Shown here: piece by piece, positions 6,752-16,595 of the stretch
Numbering within the stretch: the stretch's first letter is position 1
Layout: every line of letters starts with the position of its first letter
Assembly (NCBI RefSeq): GCF_009695815.1
Contig: NZ_VUNE01000001.1
Location: 62,001-126,000, forward strand
Direction of reading: 5' to 3'
DNA length: 64,000 nt
From: Peptostreptococcus porci
GTDB lineage: Bacteria; Bacillota; Clostridia; Peptostreptococcales; Peptostreptococcaceae
The notes under the pieces: generated by a model
Databases searched by the model: none
The model's input: only the letters and a program-made list of their open reading frames with translations
What the model was told of the DNA's origin: nothing
Translations under genes and position numbers: made by a program

Positions 6752-9562
6752 TTAATTTCCTGCTCCTTGGTTATATGATCCTTGATTGTAATTTCTCTGA
6801 GTGTTGTAATTTTGTTGAGTGTTATAACCTTGACCATATGATCCTGAGCCTCTTGAACCAGTGCCTGTACCTGTTCCGGTACCAGTTCCTGTGCCTGTTC
6901 CAGAGCCAGTGCCAGTTTGACCAGTTGTTCCTTGAGTCGTACTTCTTCTTGTAGGCTGTACATAATAGCTATATCTGTCAGGAGAAGTGCCTTCAATAAA
7001 TGCTGCCAACACACCATAGGATGATCTTCCACCATCTATTGGGTTAATAGTAGTCATATAAACCTTGTCAGGCTTGACAAAATTCTTGTATTCCAAGTTT
7101 TGGTGAACCTTGTTCATTATTTTTCCCCATAGCTTTGCTGCTGACATGGAACCTCCTCCTTCAATGGCTCTTCTTTTCATAATAGTTCCATCTTCATTTT
7201 TTGTACCGGCATCATCACCTATGTAAGTTGATCCTACATAGTAAGGTGTGTATCCGACAAACCAAGTGTCTAAATAGCTATTTGTAGAACCAGTCTTACC
7301 CGCTACAGGTATTCCAGAGTAAAGTGATGCATTTTTACCGATACCCTCAGTGACTACCGCTTTGAGCATATCAGTAAGCACATATGCCACTTCTGGGTCT
7401 ACTACCTTATGAGTTTGAGGTGTATTCTTTATTATCATTTCACCATTGTAAGTAGTTATTGTGGTGAATATTTCGGGTTCAACATAGACTCCTCCATTTG
7501 CAAGCGTTCCAAATGCTGCTGCCATTTGTAAAGGCGTAACACCCTTCGTAAGACCTCCAAGTACTAATGAGTTGAAGTGACGGTCAGATCTCTGTAAGCC
7601 TGCCTTATTTTCTTCCTTGAAATCCAAGATAGTAGTTAATCCAAAGTTTCTCAGATAATCCATCATCACATCAATTGCATCATCATAGGTAGGTCCAAGC
7701 AATTCGCCTACTTTGTATGCTATTGTATTTGATGATAATGCGAGACCATGTCTTATTGACATTGAACCATATCCTTGAGTAGTAGTTTCTGGGTTATCAG
7801 CTCTATTCTCACTAAACCTGTATCCGCCTCTTACATCGGAAATCAATGTAGATTGGGTAACCTTCTGAGTATCTATTGCAGCTGCATATACGGAAAGAGG
7901 TTTTATTGCAGAACCAGGCTGATAAGGTGTAATAGCTCTATTTAATGTCTTTCTTGCTTTGATGTTTCGGCCACCTATTAATCCCTTTATGTTACCAGTT
8001 CTATAGTCTATAATAACTGATGCAGATTGAGGTTGACTTAGACCGCTAGAAGTAATCGTGTGGTTAGGGAAGTTAGAATTTTTTTCGTATTCTTCTTCAA
8101 TTGACTGCTGAATCTTTGGATCTATTGTCGTGTTGATTATCAATCCGCCGTTGTAATACATATTTCTAGCTTCTTCTTCTGTCTTGCCTTGTTCCATCAA
8201 TGCATCGATGACATCGTACTCTATTAAACTCTCAACAGAGTTTGCTATTTTTTCGTTTGAATCTGGGAATCTAATGTTAATATTTTCTTTTAGTGCAGTG
8301 ACATATTCCTTATCAGAAATAACATTAAGCTCTTTCATTTTTGCCAAAACAATTTCTTGACGGGTTTTTGCATCAGGGTTGTTGATTGCTTTTCTGAAAA
8401 CCAAGTCTCCGCTTTTTAATTGCTTATATGTATCGTCGTCCACTAGATCCCATTCATAAAGCTTTTCTATCATATCTTTTTCGACCTTATTTGCAGCCTG
8501 TAATCCGTCGCTCGCTTGGAAATATAATAATTTATGATCGAGATCATTCTTAGTTTCATTTCCTGTAATTCTCGCCGTTATGTATGGTGCATACTTTGAT
8601 GGGTTTCTTGTTACCCCTGCCAGCATCGCTGCTTCACCAAGAGTCAGATCTTTTGAATGCTTGTCAAAATATCCCATAGCACCGGATTCAGCGCCAACAA
8701 GTCCCTTGCCGACGAAGTAGTTATTTAGATATATTTCAAGTATCTTGTCTTTACTTATTGTCTTACTCATTTCGAGAGCATAGTAAATATCTTTAATTTT
8801 TCTACTAAAGGTCTGATCACTACTTGTCAACAACACCTTGGATACCTGCATGGTAATAGTACTACCACCTTGAGTTCTTCCCAACAATGTCTTTACAATT
8901 GAACGTCCAAGACCCCAGTAGTCGACACCACCGTGTGAGTAAAAACGCTCATCCTCTATAGAAACTATCGCCTTTCTAAGATATGGCGAAATATCACTAA
9001 GTGGTACAGGTGATTTTTTGTAAAGTGTTGGAGCAGTAGACATGGTTTCACCATTTGCATACTTAATAGTAGTTGTCTGATGAGTGAGTTTGTCCAACAA
9101 TGCCTCATTTACAGGCTTAACATCCTTAAGCGATGCAAATACGAATCCCAAAACACTTGCGAAAATGATTATAAGTAGTGCTATAAGCGTTCCTATTATC
9201 TTCTTTTTTCTTTTGCTCCTCATTTTGCGTCTTGCAGCTTTTGATGGTGTTTTTGTATTTTTTTTATTATCATTATTTTTACGAGAGCCTAGCAGGCTTT
9301 TTACTCCGCTACTTTCGTTTTGAGAAGCATTGACCGCTCTAGTTTTTGAAGAGGTATTCGTACTTTTCGTGCTTTTTCTAGTTGGGCTTCCTTGACTTGG
9401 AGATTTTGCTTTTCTCTGATTCTTTTCTCTTTGTCTTTCGGAAGGCAACTTCAAATTATTTTTATCAAAAGATGTATTATCATTTGAAGAGTTGTTATTT
9501 TTTTTATTGGAAGACACAACTCTTCTTCTAATTTTATTATCTTCAGGATTTTCTTTTTTCAT
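6752..9562 (-). CDS. Class A penicillin-binding protein (glycosyltransferase/transpeptidase)
   Basis: Bifunctional peptidoglycan polymerase and cross-linker of 936 residues, PBP1A/PonA type. A Ser/Lys/Asn-rich cytosolic tail of about 115 residues precedes one transmembrane helix (about 118-145). The GT51 domain has EDERFYSHGG near residue 200 and GGSTITMQ. The transpeptidase domain has the SxxK serine in PGSAIKP near 550, SSN near 611 and GKTGSTN near 754. The C-terminal 60 residues are low complexity: Gly-Thr dipeptide repeats, then Tyr/Asn/Gln/Gly-rich repeats. ATG 9562 has a perfect AAGGAGG site. The gene is monocistronic and divergent from the ABC-F gene, with a TATAAT at 9590-9595 (minus strand). 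Confidence 0.95.
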   Translation of the reverse strand: MKKENPEDNKIRRRVVSSNKKNNNSSNDNTSFDKNNLKLPSERQREKNQRKAKSPSQGSPTRKSTKSTNTSSKTRAVNASQNESSGVKSLLGSRKNNDNKKNTKTPSKAARRKMRSKRKKKIIGTLIALLIIIFASVLGFVFASLKDVKPVNEALLDKLTHQTTTIKYANGETMSTAPTLYKKSPVPLSDISPYLRKAIVSIEDERFYSHGGVDYWGLGRSIVKTLLGRTQGGSTITMQVSKVLLTSSDQTFSRKIKDIYYALEMSKTISKDKILEIYLNNYFVGKGLVGAESGAMGYFDKHSKDLTLGEAAMLAGVTRNPSKYAPYITARITGNETKNDLDHKLLYFQASDGLQAANKVEKDMIEKLYEWDLVDDDTYKQLKSGDLVFRKAINNPDAKTRQEIVLAKMKELNVISDKEYVTALKENINIRFPDSNEKIANSVESLIEYDVIDALMEQGKTEEEARNMYYNGGLIINTTIDPKIQQSIEEEYEKNSNFPNHTITSSGLSQPQSASVIIDYRTGNIKGLIGGRNIKARKTLNRAITPYQPGSAIKPLSVYAAAIDTQKVTQSTLISDVRGGYRFSENRADNPETTTQGYGSMSIRHGLALSSNTIAYKVGELLGPTYDDAIDVMMDYLRNFGLTTILDFKEENKAGLQRSDRHFNSLVLGGLTKGVTPLQMAAAFGTLANGGVYVEPEIFTTITTYNGEMIIKNTPQTHKVVDPEVAYVLTDMLKAVVTEGIGKNASLYSGIPVAGKTGSTNSYLDTWFVGYTPYYVGSTYIGDDAGTKNEDGTIMKRRAIEGGGSMSAAKLWGKIMNKVHQNLEYKNFVKPDKVYMTTINPIDGGRSSYGVLAAFIEGTSPDRYSYYVQPTRRSTTQGTTGQTGTGSGTGTGTGTGTGTGTGSRGSGSYGQGYNTQQNYNTQRNYNQGSYNQGAGN
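6865..6912. repeat. Short tandem repeat coding Gly-Thr in the PBP tail
   Basis: Six-base units (GGNACN when read on the minus strand) are repeated about seven times with silent third-base variation, giving GTGTGTGT in the protein. Such tracts can change length by slippage without breaking the frame. Confidence 0.7.
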
Positions 9563-9626
9563 TATTTGTAACCTCCTTACTTCTTAAATATTATATCATT
9601 AAAACGAAGTTGAATACAATATATAC

Positions 9627-9655
9627 TTGAACTAATTAGCAATTTATAATATTAT
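9627..9655 (+). promoter_or_regulatory. Promoter of the ABC-F gene
   Basis: TTGAAC (9627-9632) and TATTAT (9650-9655) are separated by 17 nt, about 50 nt before the ABC-F start codon. An overlapping TATAAT at 9645 is an alternative -10 with poor spacing. Confidence 0.5.
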
Positions 9656-9703
9656 ATATGCGTATGTATTTTTTTGACGCTAGTTTATATAAGGGAGGCA
9701 AAG

Positions 9704-11254
9704 ATGCTAGTAGTAGAAAATGTTAGCCACGGATATGGTGCGAGAACGATTTTAGAAGATGTTTCATTTAGAATAAGAAAAGGTGAGCATATAGCGTTAG
9801 TTGGTCCAAATGGTGAGGGAAAGTCGAGCTTTCTAAATATTATTACCATGAAGCTAATGCCGGATGCTGGTATGATCAAATGGTCAAATAGAGTAACAGT
9901 TGGATATTTGGATCAGCACACTGTTTTGGAAAAGGGAAAAACCATAAGAGACATATTGAGAGATGCATTTAAAAACATGTTTGAGCTTGAAAAGGAAATG
10001 CTTGAAATATACGATAAAATGGCAGAAGCCTCAGACGAGGAGATGGCAAAGTATCTTGAGGATACGGCTGATATTCAGACAGTACTTGAACACAGTGGAT
10101 TTTATACAATTGATGCAAAAATTCAGGAAGTGGCGAATGGTCTAGGTCTTGGAGAAATTGGATTGGATAGGGAGGTTTCTGATTTATCAGGTGGTCAGAG
10201 GACAAAGGTGCTTTTGACGAAATTGCTTCTTGAAAATCCTACTATTTTGGTTTTAGATGAACCGACAAATTTTCTGGATGAAGAGCATATCAATTGGTTG
10301 GTAAAATATCTTCAGGAATACGAGAATGCATTTGTATTGGTTTCTCATGACATTGATTTTATCAATAATACTTGTAATGTGGTGTATCATCTAGAAAATG
10401 GTGAATTAAATAGATATAAGGGGAATTATGACGAATTTGAAAGGCTGAATGAAATCAAAAAGCGTCAGGAGGATCAGGCCTACGAAAGACAGGTTGAAGA
10501 AAGAAGGAAGCTTGAAGATTTTATTGCTAGAAATAAAGCAAGGGTTGCTACGAGAGGTATGGCAAATTCTAGACAGAAACAACTAGATAAAATGGAAGTT
10601 TTGGAAAAAAGACGGGAAAAAATAAAGCCATCTTTTTCATTTAGAGATGCAAGAACCAGTGGAAAGGTTGTATTTGAAACAAATGATCTTGTTTTAGGAT
10701 ACGGAGAAGCACTTACGAAGCCACTTAATTTTAGGCTTGAAAGAGGAAATAGAATTGCATTAAAGGGAATGAATGGAATAGGGAAATCTACTTTGCTTAA
10801 AACTTTGCTGGGAATTGTTAAGCCTTATGATGGTTCTGTATCATTGGGAGATTATTTAGAAGTAGGATATTTCGAACAAGAGAGCTCGCATGAAAATACA
10901 AACACTGCTCTAGAAGAGGTTTGGAATGAATACCCAGGCTTGGATAATATAGATGTCAGACGTGCTTTGGCAAAATGTGGGCTTTCAAATGAGCATATTA
11001 CAAGTCAGATGAAGGTTTTGTCTGGAGGAGAGGCTGCAAAAGTTAGATTATGTAAGATAATGCTAAAGGATATAAATTTTCTTGTGCTTGACGAGCCTAC
11101 CAATCATTTAGATGTAGATGCAAAGGATGAGTTGAAAAAGGCGATAAAGGAATTTAAAGGGACTGTCTTGTTGGTTAGTCATGAGCCTGAATTTTATAAC
11201 GATGTGGTAGACGAGGTATGGAATATAGAAGACTTTACAACAAAGGTTATATAA
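9704..11254 (+). CDS. ABC-F family ATP-binding protein
   Basis: Soluble twin-ATPase protein of 516 residues that, by family, acts on the ribosome (translation factor or antibiotic protection) and not in transport. The first ATPase domain has GPNGEGKSS near residue 35, signature LSGGQRTKV and LVLDEPTNFLD. The charged linker (about 240-310) is the ABC-F hallmark. The second domain has GMNGIGKST near 355, signature LSGGEAAKV and LVLDEPTNHLD. No membrane segments are present. ATG 9704 is preferred, with GGGAGG six nt upstream; an in-frame start at 9674 lacks such a site. The linker is short, and the sequence does not identify a resistance subtype. Confidence 0.93.
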   Translation: MLVVENVSHGYGARTILEDVSFRIRKGEHIALVGPNGEGKSSFLNIITMKLMPDAGMIKWSNRVTVGYLDQHTVLEKGKTIRDILRDAFKNMFELEKEMLEIYDKMAEASDEEMAKYLEDTADIQTVLEHSGFYTIDAKIQEVANGLGLGEIGLDREVSDLSGGQRTKVLLTKLLLENPTILVLDEPTNFLDEEHINWLVKYLQEYENAFVLVSHDIDFINNTCNVVYHLENGELNRYKGNYDEFERLNEIKKRQEDQAYERQVEERRKLEDFIARNKARVATRGMANSRQKQLDKMEVLEKRREKIKPSFSFRDARTSGKVVFETNDLVLGYGEALTKPLNFRLERGNRIALKGMNGIGKSTLLKTLLGIVKPYDGSVSLGDYLEVGYFEQESSHENTNTALEEVWNEYPGLDNIDVRRALAKCGLSNEHITSQMKVLSGGEAAKVRLCKIMLKDINFLVLDEPTNHLDVDAKDELKKAIKEFKGTVLLVSHEPEFYNDVVDEVWNIEDFTTKVI

Positions 11255-11306
11255 TTTTATAGCAATTAAAAAATCGTAAAAAAAAAATTAAGGTAAAAAA
11301 TAAATC

Positions 11307-11361
11307 AAAAAAGCTCGTACAGTCAGTTTTGTTATAAAAACTATGTGTAACGAGCTTTTTC
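11307..11361. terminator. Convergent rho-independent terminator
   Basis: AAAAAAGCTCGT at 11307 pairs with ACGAGCTTTTT at 11350. A-rich and T-rich flanks serve both the ABC-F gene (+) and the hydrogenase gene (-). Confidence 0.8.
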
Positions 11362-11402
11362 ATATTTAACAGCAATTTGTGAATGTCATTTTATGATTTT
11401 AT

Positions 11403-12950
11403 TTATTTTTCAATATTCCAGTCATCATACCAAGAGTCGTCAAGGTTTGCCAGAACATGAGAAAATTTGCTTTCGTTTGCAACCTGAAGAGGAGCTTTCT
11501 TTTTATACACGTTTACAGTAGCGGTACTCTTGCTAACTGGCTGAATAGTACCAGTTCCGGCTACACATCCTCCAGGACAAGCCATGCCTTCTAGCAAATA
11601 ACCCTTTCTTTTTCCAGCCTTGGCAAGCAATAACATATTCCTACATTCTTTTAGTCCATCAGCACTGTCAACAGGAACCTCTCTTTCTGGATCTATTTTT
11701 TTGATTACATCTACAACTGCATTTGCAACTCCTCCAGACACTGCAAAGCCTCTACCAGCAGCAGTACCATAGTTCATATCTTTTGCAGGTTCTATTTCTT
11801 CTAGCTGTATGTCTTTTGCTTCAAACATTCCCATGACTTCTTCAAATGTTAAAACATAATCAACATGGCTCTTTACAGAGTTTCTAGTTGCCTCCAATTT
11901 TTTTGACACACATGGACCTATAAAGGCAACCTTTGCGTCTTCGTGTTTTTGCTTGATAAACCTTGCAGTAAATACCATCGGAGTCATCGCCATCGATATG
12001 TTGTCTTTGAATTCAGGGAATTGTTTTTTCGCCATTACTGACCAAGAAGGACAACAAGATGTTGCCATAAATTCAAGCTTGTCAGGTACTTTTGATAGGT
12101 AATCCTCAGCTTCTTCTATTGTACATAGATCTGCTCCTATTGCGACCTCGACAACATCAAAAAATCCTAACTTAATAAGAGCTGCTTTTAATTTTTCCGG
12201 AGTTACCTTTGGTCCAAACTGACCTACGAAAGCAGGTGCTATTTCTGCAATTACCTTGCTTCCAGATTTTATTTCTTGAATCAATTGATAAATCTGAGTT
12301 TTATCAGCTATTGCACCAAATGGACAGGATGAGATACACACTCCACAAGAAACGCATTTTTCATAATCTATGGTAGCTCTTCCAAAATCATCGGACTTTA
12401 TCGCATCCATACCACAGGAAACTGCACATGGTCTTTCCATTTTTATAATGGCTGAGTAAGGGCAAACAGATTTACATCTGCCACATTTTATACATTTTTC
12501 TTGATCTATAAAAGATTTGCCATTTACCATTGATACTGCATCTTTTGGACATACCTCAATGCAAGGTCTTGCCAAGCATCCTCGACACATATCAGATGTT
12601 TTGTACACATTGTCTGGACATGAATTACACGCAAATTTTATAATATTTACAAATGGTGGCTTGTGGATAATATTGCTCACTGATTTTTCATCGATACCAG
12701 TAGACAAAGGTGCATGTTCATTTATTTTTCTAAGTGGCATACCCATCGCCAATCTGACTCTTTCGCCCACGATGGCTCTTTCCAAGAATATACTTTCTCT
12801 AACGGTTGCTATTTCTCCAGGGATTATTTTGTATGGAATTTCTTCCAATTTATTGTAGTCATTATCTCCTTCATATGCAAATTTTGCAACTTCTGTAAAT
12901 ACATCTCTTCGAACTTTTGCTATTACAGTAAAAATACCTTTTAAGCTCAT
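11403..12950 (-). CDS. Monomeric [FeFe] hydrogenase
   Basis: Catalyses reversible proton reduction with ferredoxin-type electrons, probably to dispose of fermentation electrons. The 515-residue protein has an N-terminal region of about 105 residues, a Cys-rich segment, and two ferredoxin-like CxxCxxCxxxC clusters (for example CIKCGRCKSVC and CVSCGVCISSC). The H-cluster domain follows. Its motifs are L1 TSCCPSW, L2 GPCVSKKLEAT and L3 GMACPGGCVAGTG, with all ligand cysteines present. The L1/L3 variants and the absence of PAS or NuoG-like domains suggest the group B monomeric type, by family knowledge. ATG 12950 follows GGGAGG; a longer start at 12971 lacks a site. No maturase genes are in the window. 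Confidence 0.9.
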   Translation of the reverse strand: MSLKGIFTVIAKVRRDVFTEVAKFAYEGDNDYNKLEEIPYKIIPGEIATVRESIFLERAIVGERVRLAMGMPLRKINEHAPLSTGIDEKSVSNIIHKPPFVNIIKFACNSCPDNVYKTSDMCRGCLARPCIEVCPKDAVSMVNGKSFIDQEKCIKCGRCKSVCPYSAIIKMERPCAVSCGMDAIKSDDFGRATIDYEKCVSCGVCISSCPFGAIADKTQIYQLIQEIKSGSKVIAEIAPAFVGQFGPKVTPEKLKAALIKLGFFDVVEVAIGADLCTIEEAEDYLSKVPDKLEFMATSCCPSWSVMAKKQFPEFKDNISMAMTPMVFTARFIKQKHEDAKVAFIGPCVSKKLEATRNSVKSHVDYVLTFEEVMGMFEAKDIQLEEIEPAKDMNYGTAAGRGFAVSGGVANAVVDVIKKIDPEREVPVDSADGLKECRNMLLLAKAGKRKGYLLEGMACPGGCVAGTGTIQPVSKSTATVNVYKKKAPLQVANESKFSHVLANLDDSWYDDWNIEK

Positions 12951-13230
12951 AAATACCTCCCAAAATATCACAATTTATACTTAACATTATATATTTAACT
13001 CACACAAAATAAAATACATAAAATAGGTCTATAAAAACCAAGTAAAGAACGATGTGAATTTTACTCTATATATAAACCATTTCCTAACAAGTATAACATA
13101 TATGACCGTCAAAATAAACATTGAATTACGAATAAAATAGGTCATTTTATAGATTATATATATTAAATGTATCGCAGTTTATTGGGAAAATTTATCGTGA
13201 ATATTCGTAATATTATAAAAATATAAATTT
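12951..13230. other. AT-rich gap between hydrogenase and the valS leader
   Basis: No gene is seen. Minus-strand TATAAT at 12986-12991 is the likely -10 of the hydrogenase gene. Two direct copies of AAAATAGGTC occur (near 13020 and 13134), possibly a regulator site. A 60-codon minus-strand frame from 13163 to 13345 lacks a ribosome site and overlaps the T-box leader, so it is not called. Confidence 0.5.
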
Positions 13231-13234
13231 TATG

Positions 13235-13263
13235 TTGCATTTTATTACTTTTTGTTATATAAT
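13235..13263 (+). promoter_or_regulatory. valS promoter
   Basis: TTGCAT (13235-13240) and TATAAT (13258-13263) are spaced by 17 nt. This places the transcript start near 13270, just ahead of the T-box leader. Confidence 0.7.
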
Positions 13264-13289
13264 CATTTACACTATAGCAAATATATTTG

Positions 13290-13540
13290 TAAAATGCTTT
13301 GATGAAGAGGAGTAGGTGTGCAGTAGATTTCAGAGAGAAGACCATAGGTGAGAGGTTTTTATCGAGGGTACATTGAAGGTAGCTTTTGAGCAGATCGTAT
13401 GAAGATTAAACTCTATAGTTTAGCTGTGTAGTACGATACGTGTAATTACGTTAAAAATTTTGAGTGTCGGAAATTTTTCCGAAATTAAGGTGGTAACGCG
13501 AACATTTCGTCCTTTTGGATGGAGTGTTCTTTTTTTATAG
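13290..13540 (+). promoter_or_regulatory. Valine-specific T-box leader with terminator
   Basis: tRNA-sensing leader that lets transcription continue when uncharged tRNA-Val accumulates. Stem I base motifs (AGAGAG at 13332, GGTGAGAGG) are followed by GAAG-GTA-GCTTTTGAG. This fits the usual specifier context, with GTA (Val) at 13379-13381. The T-box sequence AAGGTGGTAACGCG is at 13487-13500. A terminator (GAACATTTCGTCC paired with GGATGGAGTGTTC) and a T-run end near 13538. Specifier and downstream gene agree. Confidence 0.93.
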
Positions 13541-13632
13541 ATTTGTATTTTTATGAAATATAAGAAAATACAAAACTGTCAGATAGATCAACCATTATTT
13601 ATTTGTGAAATTATAACAGTAGGAGGTATATT

Positions 13633-16284
13633 ATGAGTAAGAATTTAGCAAAAAACTACAATCCTAAAGATTTTGAAGAAAGGATTTATAGAGATTGGGA
13701 AGAAAAAGGATGCTTTAAATCGAGTGTCAATAAGGATAAAAAGCCGTTTACGATAGTGATGCCACCACCAAATATTACAGGACAATTACATATGGGACAT
13801 GCACTTGACGATACGCTTCAAGATATACTTATCAGATGGAAGAGAATGGACGGCTCTGAGTCACTATGGATTCCAGGAACGGATCACGCATCAATAGCCA
13901 CAGAAGTAAAGGTTGTAGACAGAATTAAACAGGAAACAGGAAAAACAAAGTATGAGGTTGGTAGAGAAGAATTTTTGAAAAAGGCATGGGAATGGAAGGA
14001 TGAATTCGGTGGAAAAATAGTAAATCAGGTGAAGAAGCTTGGTGCATCTTGTGATTGGGACAAGGAAAGATTTACAATGGATGCTGGATGCAATAAAGCC
14101 GTTACGAAGTTTTTCGTTAAATTGTATGAAGAAGGTCACATATATAGGGGAAACAGAATAATAAACTGGTGTCCAGACTGCTTGACGACACTTTCGGATG
14201 CCGAAGTAGAACATGAAGATATGGAAGGTTTTTTCTGGCATATCAAATATCCAATAAAGGATAGTGATGAGTATCTTGAAATAGCGACTACTAGACCTGA
14301 AACAATGTTGGGGGACTCTGGTATTGCTGTTCATCCAGATGACGAGAGATATGCACATCTTGTTGGAAAGGTTGCAATATTGCCATTGGTAGGAAGAGAG
14401 CTTCCAATAGTTGCAGATGAATATGTAGACAAAGAATTTGGAACTGGAGCAGTAAAAATGACTCCGGCTCATGATCCAAATGATTTTGAAGTAGGTAAAA
14501 GACATGGACTTGAAGAAATCAACGTAATGCATGACAATGCGACTATGAACGAGCTTTCTGGAAAATATGAAGGTATGGATAGATATGAATGTAGAAAAGC
14601 GCTGGTAAATGACCTTGATGAAGCCGGATATCTGTTGAAGGTTGAAAAGCATGACCACGCTGTTGGAACTTGCTATAGATGTCATACTGTAATAGAGCCT
14701 AGACTATCTCTACAATGGTTTGTAAAGATGGATGAGCTTTCGAAGCCAGCGATAGAAATACTAAAGAATCAAGATCTAAAATTTGTACCTGAAAAATTTG
14801 ACAAGACTTATCTTCAGTGGTTAGAGAATATCAGAGACTGGTGCGTATCTAGGCAGCTGTGGTGGGGACACCAAATTCCGGCATACTATTGTCAAGACTG
14901 TGGGGAAGTAGTGGTTTCAGAAGATGCACCTACATCTTGTCCAAAGTGTAATTCTTCAAATTTCAAGCAGGATGATGATGTTCTTGATACTTGGTTTTCA
15001 TCAGGATTATGGCCTTTTGAAGTATTAGGTTGGCCTGAAAAAACTCCAGAATTGGATTACTACTATCCAACCTCAGTGCTTGTTACTGGATATGACATAA
15101 TCTTTTTCTGGGTTGTTAGAATGGCGTTTAGTGGTATGTTCTGCATGAATGAAAAGCCATTTGATCATGTATTGGTTCATGGATTGGTTAGAGATTCGCA
15201 AGGTAGAAAGATGTCGAAATCACTTGGAAATGGTATAAATCCTCTTGATATAATAGATGAATTCGGAGCGGATGCTTTGAGATTTACTCTTGCAACAGGA
15301 AATTCACCTGGTAACGATATGAGATTCTATATGGAAAGAGTTGAGTTCGCTCGTAACTTCAACAATAAATTGTGGAATGCATCTAGATTTGTATTTATGA
15401 ATTTGGAAGACGAGACTCTACTAGAAAATTTTGATAGAAATGCAGTTTCAAAGGATCTAACTTTGGCTGATAAATGGATAATCTCCAGAGCCAATAGAAT
15501 AGTTGGAGAAGTAACTGACAATATGGATAAATTCGAACTGGGTATTGCGCTTCAAAAGGCATACGAGTTTACGTGGTCTGAATACTGCGATTGGTATATT
15601 GAAATTGTTAAACCAAGACTGTATGGCGAAGATAGAGATGCCAAGAGAGCAGCACTTTATACATTGACATATGTGCTTGAAAAGGTATTGAAGCTGTTGC
15701 ATCCATTTATTCCGTTTATTACAGAAGAAATATACTCTTATCTTCCAACTGTTGATGGATTAATAATAACTGCTGAATACCCTAGATACAGTAAAGACGA
15801 CAATATGGAAATCGAAGAAGAAAAAATGAATCTGATAATGGAAGCCATTAGAAATGTTAGAAATGTAAGGACAGAAATGGACGTTCCACCTTCAAAGAAA
15901 GCAAAGATAATTATTGTTCCTTCTTTAGATAAAAAATCTGCAATGGAAGATGGTCAGGATTACTTTAAGGCACTGGCATTTGCTTCAGATGTAGAGATAA
16001 GAGATAGTAAGGATGGTATACCTGAAGATGCAGTAGCGATAGTTATTGATGGTGTGGAGATATTTATCCCTCTTGATGAATTGGTTGATTTTGAAAAAGA
16101 GAGAGAAAGATTAACTAAGGAAAAAGAAAAGGCGATTTCTGAAATAAAGAGAGTCGAAGGTAAGCTAAGTAATCCTGGATTTATGGGTAAAGCGCCTGAA
16201 AAACTAATAGAAGAAGAAAAAGCAAAAAAAGAAAAATATGAAGAAATATTAAAAACAATTGAAGAGAGATTGTCAAAATTATAA
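13633..16284 (+). CDS. valS: Valyl-tRNA synthetase
   Basis: Class I aminoacyl-tRNA synthetase charging tRNA-Val, 883 residues, full length. The HIGH motif is in [13 protein letters not shown] (about 44-56). The CP1 editing domain contains [15 protein letters not shown] lies in [10 protein letters not shown] near 525, followed by the anticodon-binding domain. The C-terminal 65 residues are a Lys/Glu-rich coiled coil, as is typical of ValS. ATG 13633 has AGGAGG nine nt upstream. Expression is controlled by the valine T-box leader. An imperfect long hairpin follows the gene. Confidence 0.98.
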   Translation: MSKNLAKNYNPKDFEERIYRDWEEKGCFKSSVNKDKKPFTIVMPPPNITGQLHMGHALDDTLQDILIRWKRMDGSESLWIPGTDHASIATEVKVVDRIKQETGKTKYEVGREEFLKKAWEWKDEFGGKIVNQVKKLGASCDWDKERFTMDAGCNKAVTKFFVKLYEEGHIYRGNRIINWCPDCLTTLSDAEVEHEDMEGFFWHIKYPIKDSDEYLEIATTRPETMLGDSGIAVHPDDERYAHLVGKVAILPLVGRELPIVADEYVDKEFGTGAVKMTPAHDPNDFEVGKRHGLEEINVMHDNATMNELSGKYEGMDRYECRKALVNDLDEAGYLLKVEKHDHAVGTCYRCHTVIEPRLSLQWFVKMDELSKPAIEILKNQDLKFVPEKFDKTYLQWLENIRDWCVSRQLWWGHQIPAYYCQDCGEVVVSEDAPTSCPKCNSSNFKQDDDVLDTWFSSGLWPFEVLGWPEKTPELDYYYPTSVLVTGYDIIFFWVVRMAFSGMFCMNEKPFDHVLVHGLVRDSQGRKMSKSLGNGINPLDIIDEFGADALRFTLATGNSPGNDMRFYMERVEFARNFNNKLWNASRFVFMNLEDETLLENFDRNAVSKDLTLADKWIISRANRIVGEVTDNMDKFELGIALQKAYEFTWSEYCDWYIEIVKPRLYGEDRDAKRAALYTLTYVLEKVLKLLHPFIPFITEEIYSYLPTVDGLIITAEYPRYSKDDNMEIEEEKMNLIMEAIRNVRNVRTEMDVPPSKKAKIIIVPSLDKKSAMEDGQDYFKALAFASDVEIRDSKDGIPEDAVAIVIDGVEIFIPLDELVDFEKERERLTKEKEKAISEIKRVEGKLSNPGFMGKAPEKLIEEEKAKKEKYEEILKTIEERLSKL

Positions 16285-16337
16285 AAGTGATTTATGTTCA
16301 CTCTTGTGAGATTAATTTACAAATAATACAATAATAC

Positions 16338-16436
16338 AAAAAGTCACATTATATATATGTAAGTTTTCAAGTTTTAAGTCGGTCAGGCTACTGATATGAT
16401 TTTTGGATGCTGCTATAATATATTGTGACTTTTTTA
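16338..16436 (+). terminator. Long imperfect palindrome after valS
   Basis: Outer arms AAAAAGTCACA (16338) and TGTGACTTTTTT (16424) enclose a partly paired interior and end in a T-rich tract. It holds CTATAATATATTG, which recurs in the palindrome at 39987, and CTGATATGA, which recurs in the one at 3243. The rest of the 311-nt gap between valS and the CPBP gene holds nothing else recognisable. Confidence 0.6.
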
Positions 16437-16595
16437 TTTTATTAAAAAAATTTGAAATACTGCCTGTTTATTGTATTGAAATTCTTTAAATATTCTAAAA
16501 TTTGTCTTAAGAATAAGTTAAAGTCATTGAATTAAGAAAATAAAACCTGTATAATTCAAATGAAGATGTTTTCAAAATAATAAAGGGGGAGTTAT

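Noticed and set aside
6721-7035. Repeat-rich alternative frame at the PBP tail
   Set aside because: It mirrors the Gly-Thr coding repeat in another frame. The repeat also looked briefly like a CRISPR tract, but units are only six bases with no spacers.
13891-14685. 264-codon minus-strand frame inside valS
   Set aside because: It lies fully antisense to a clear ValS; it has no ribosome site, and its Phe/Ser/Ile-rich composition is typical of a shadow frame.
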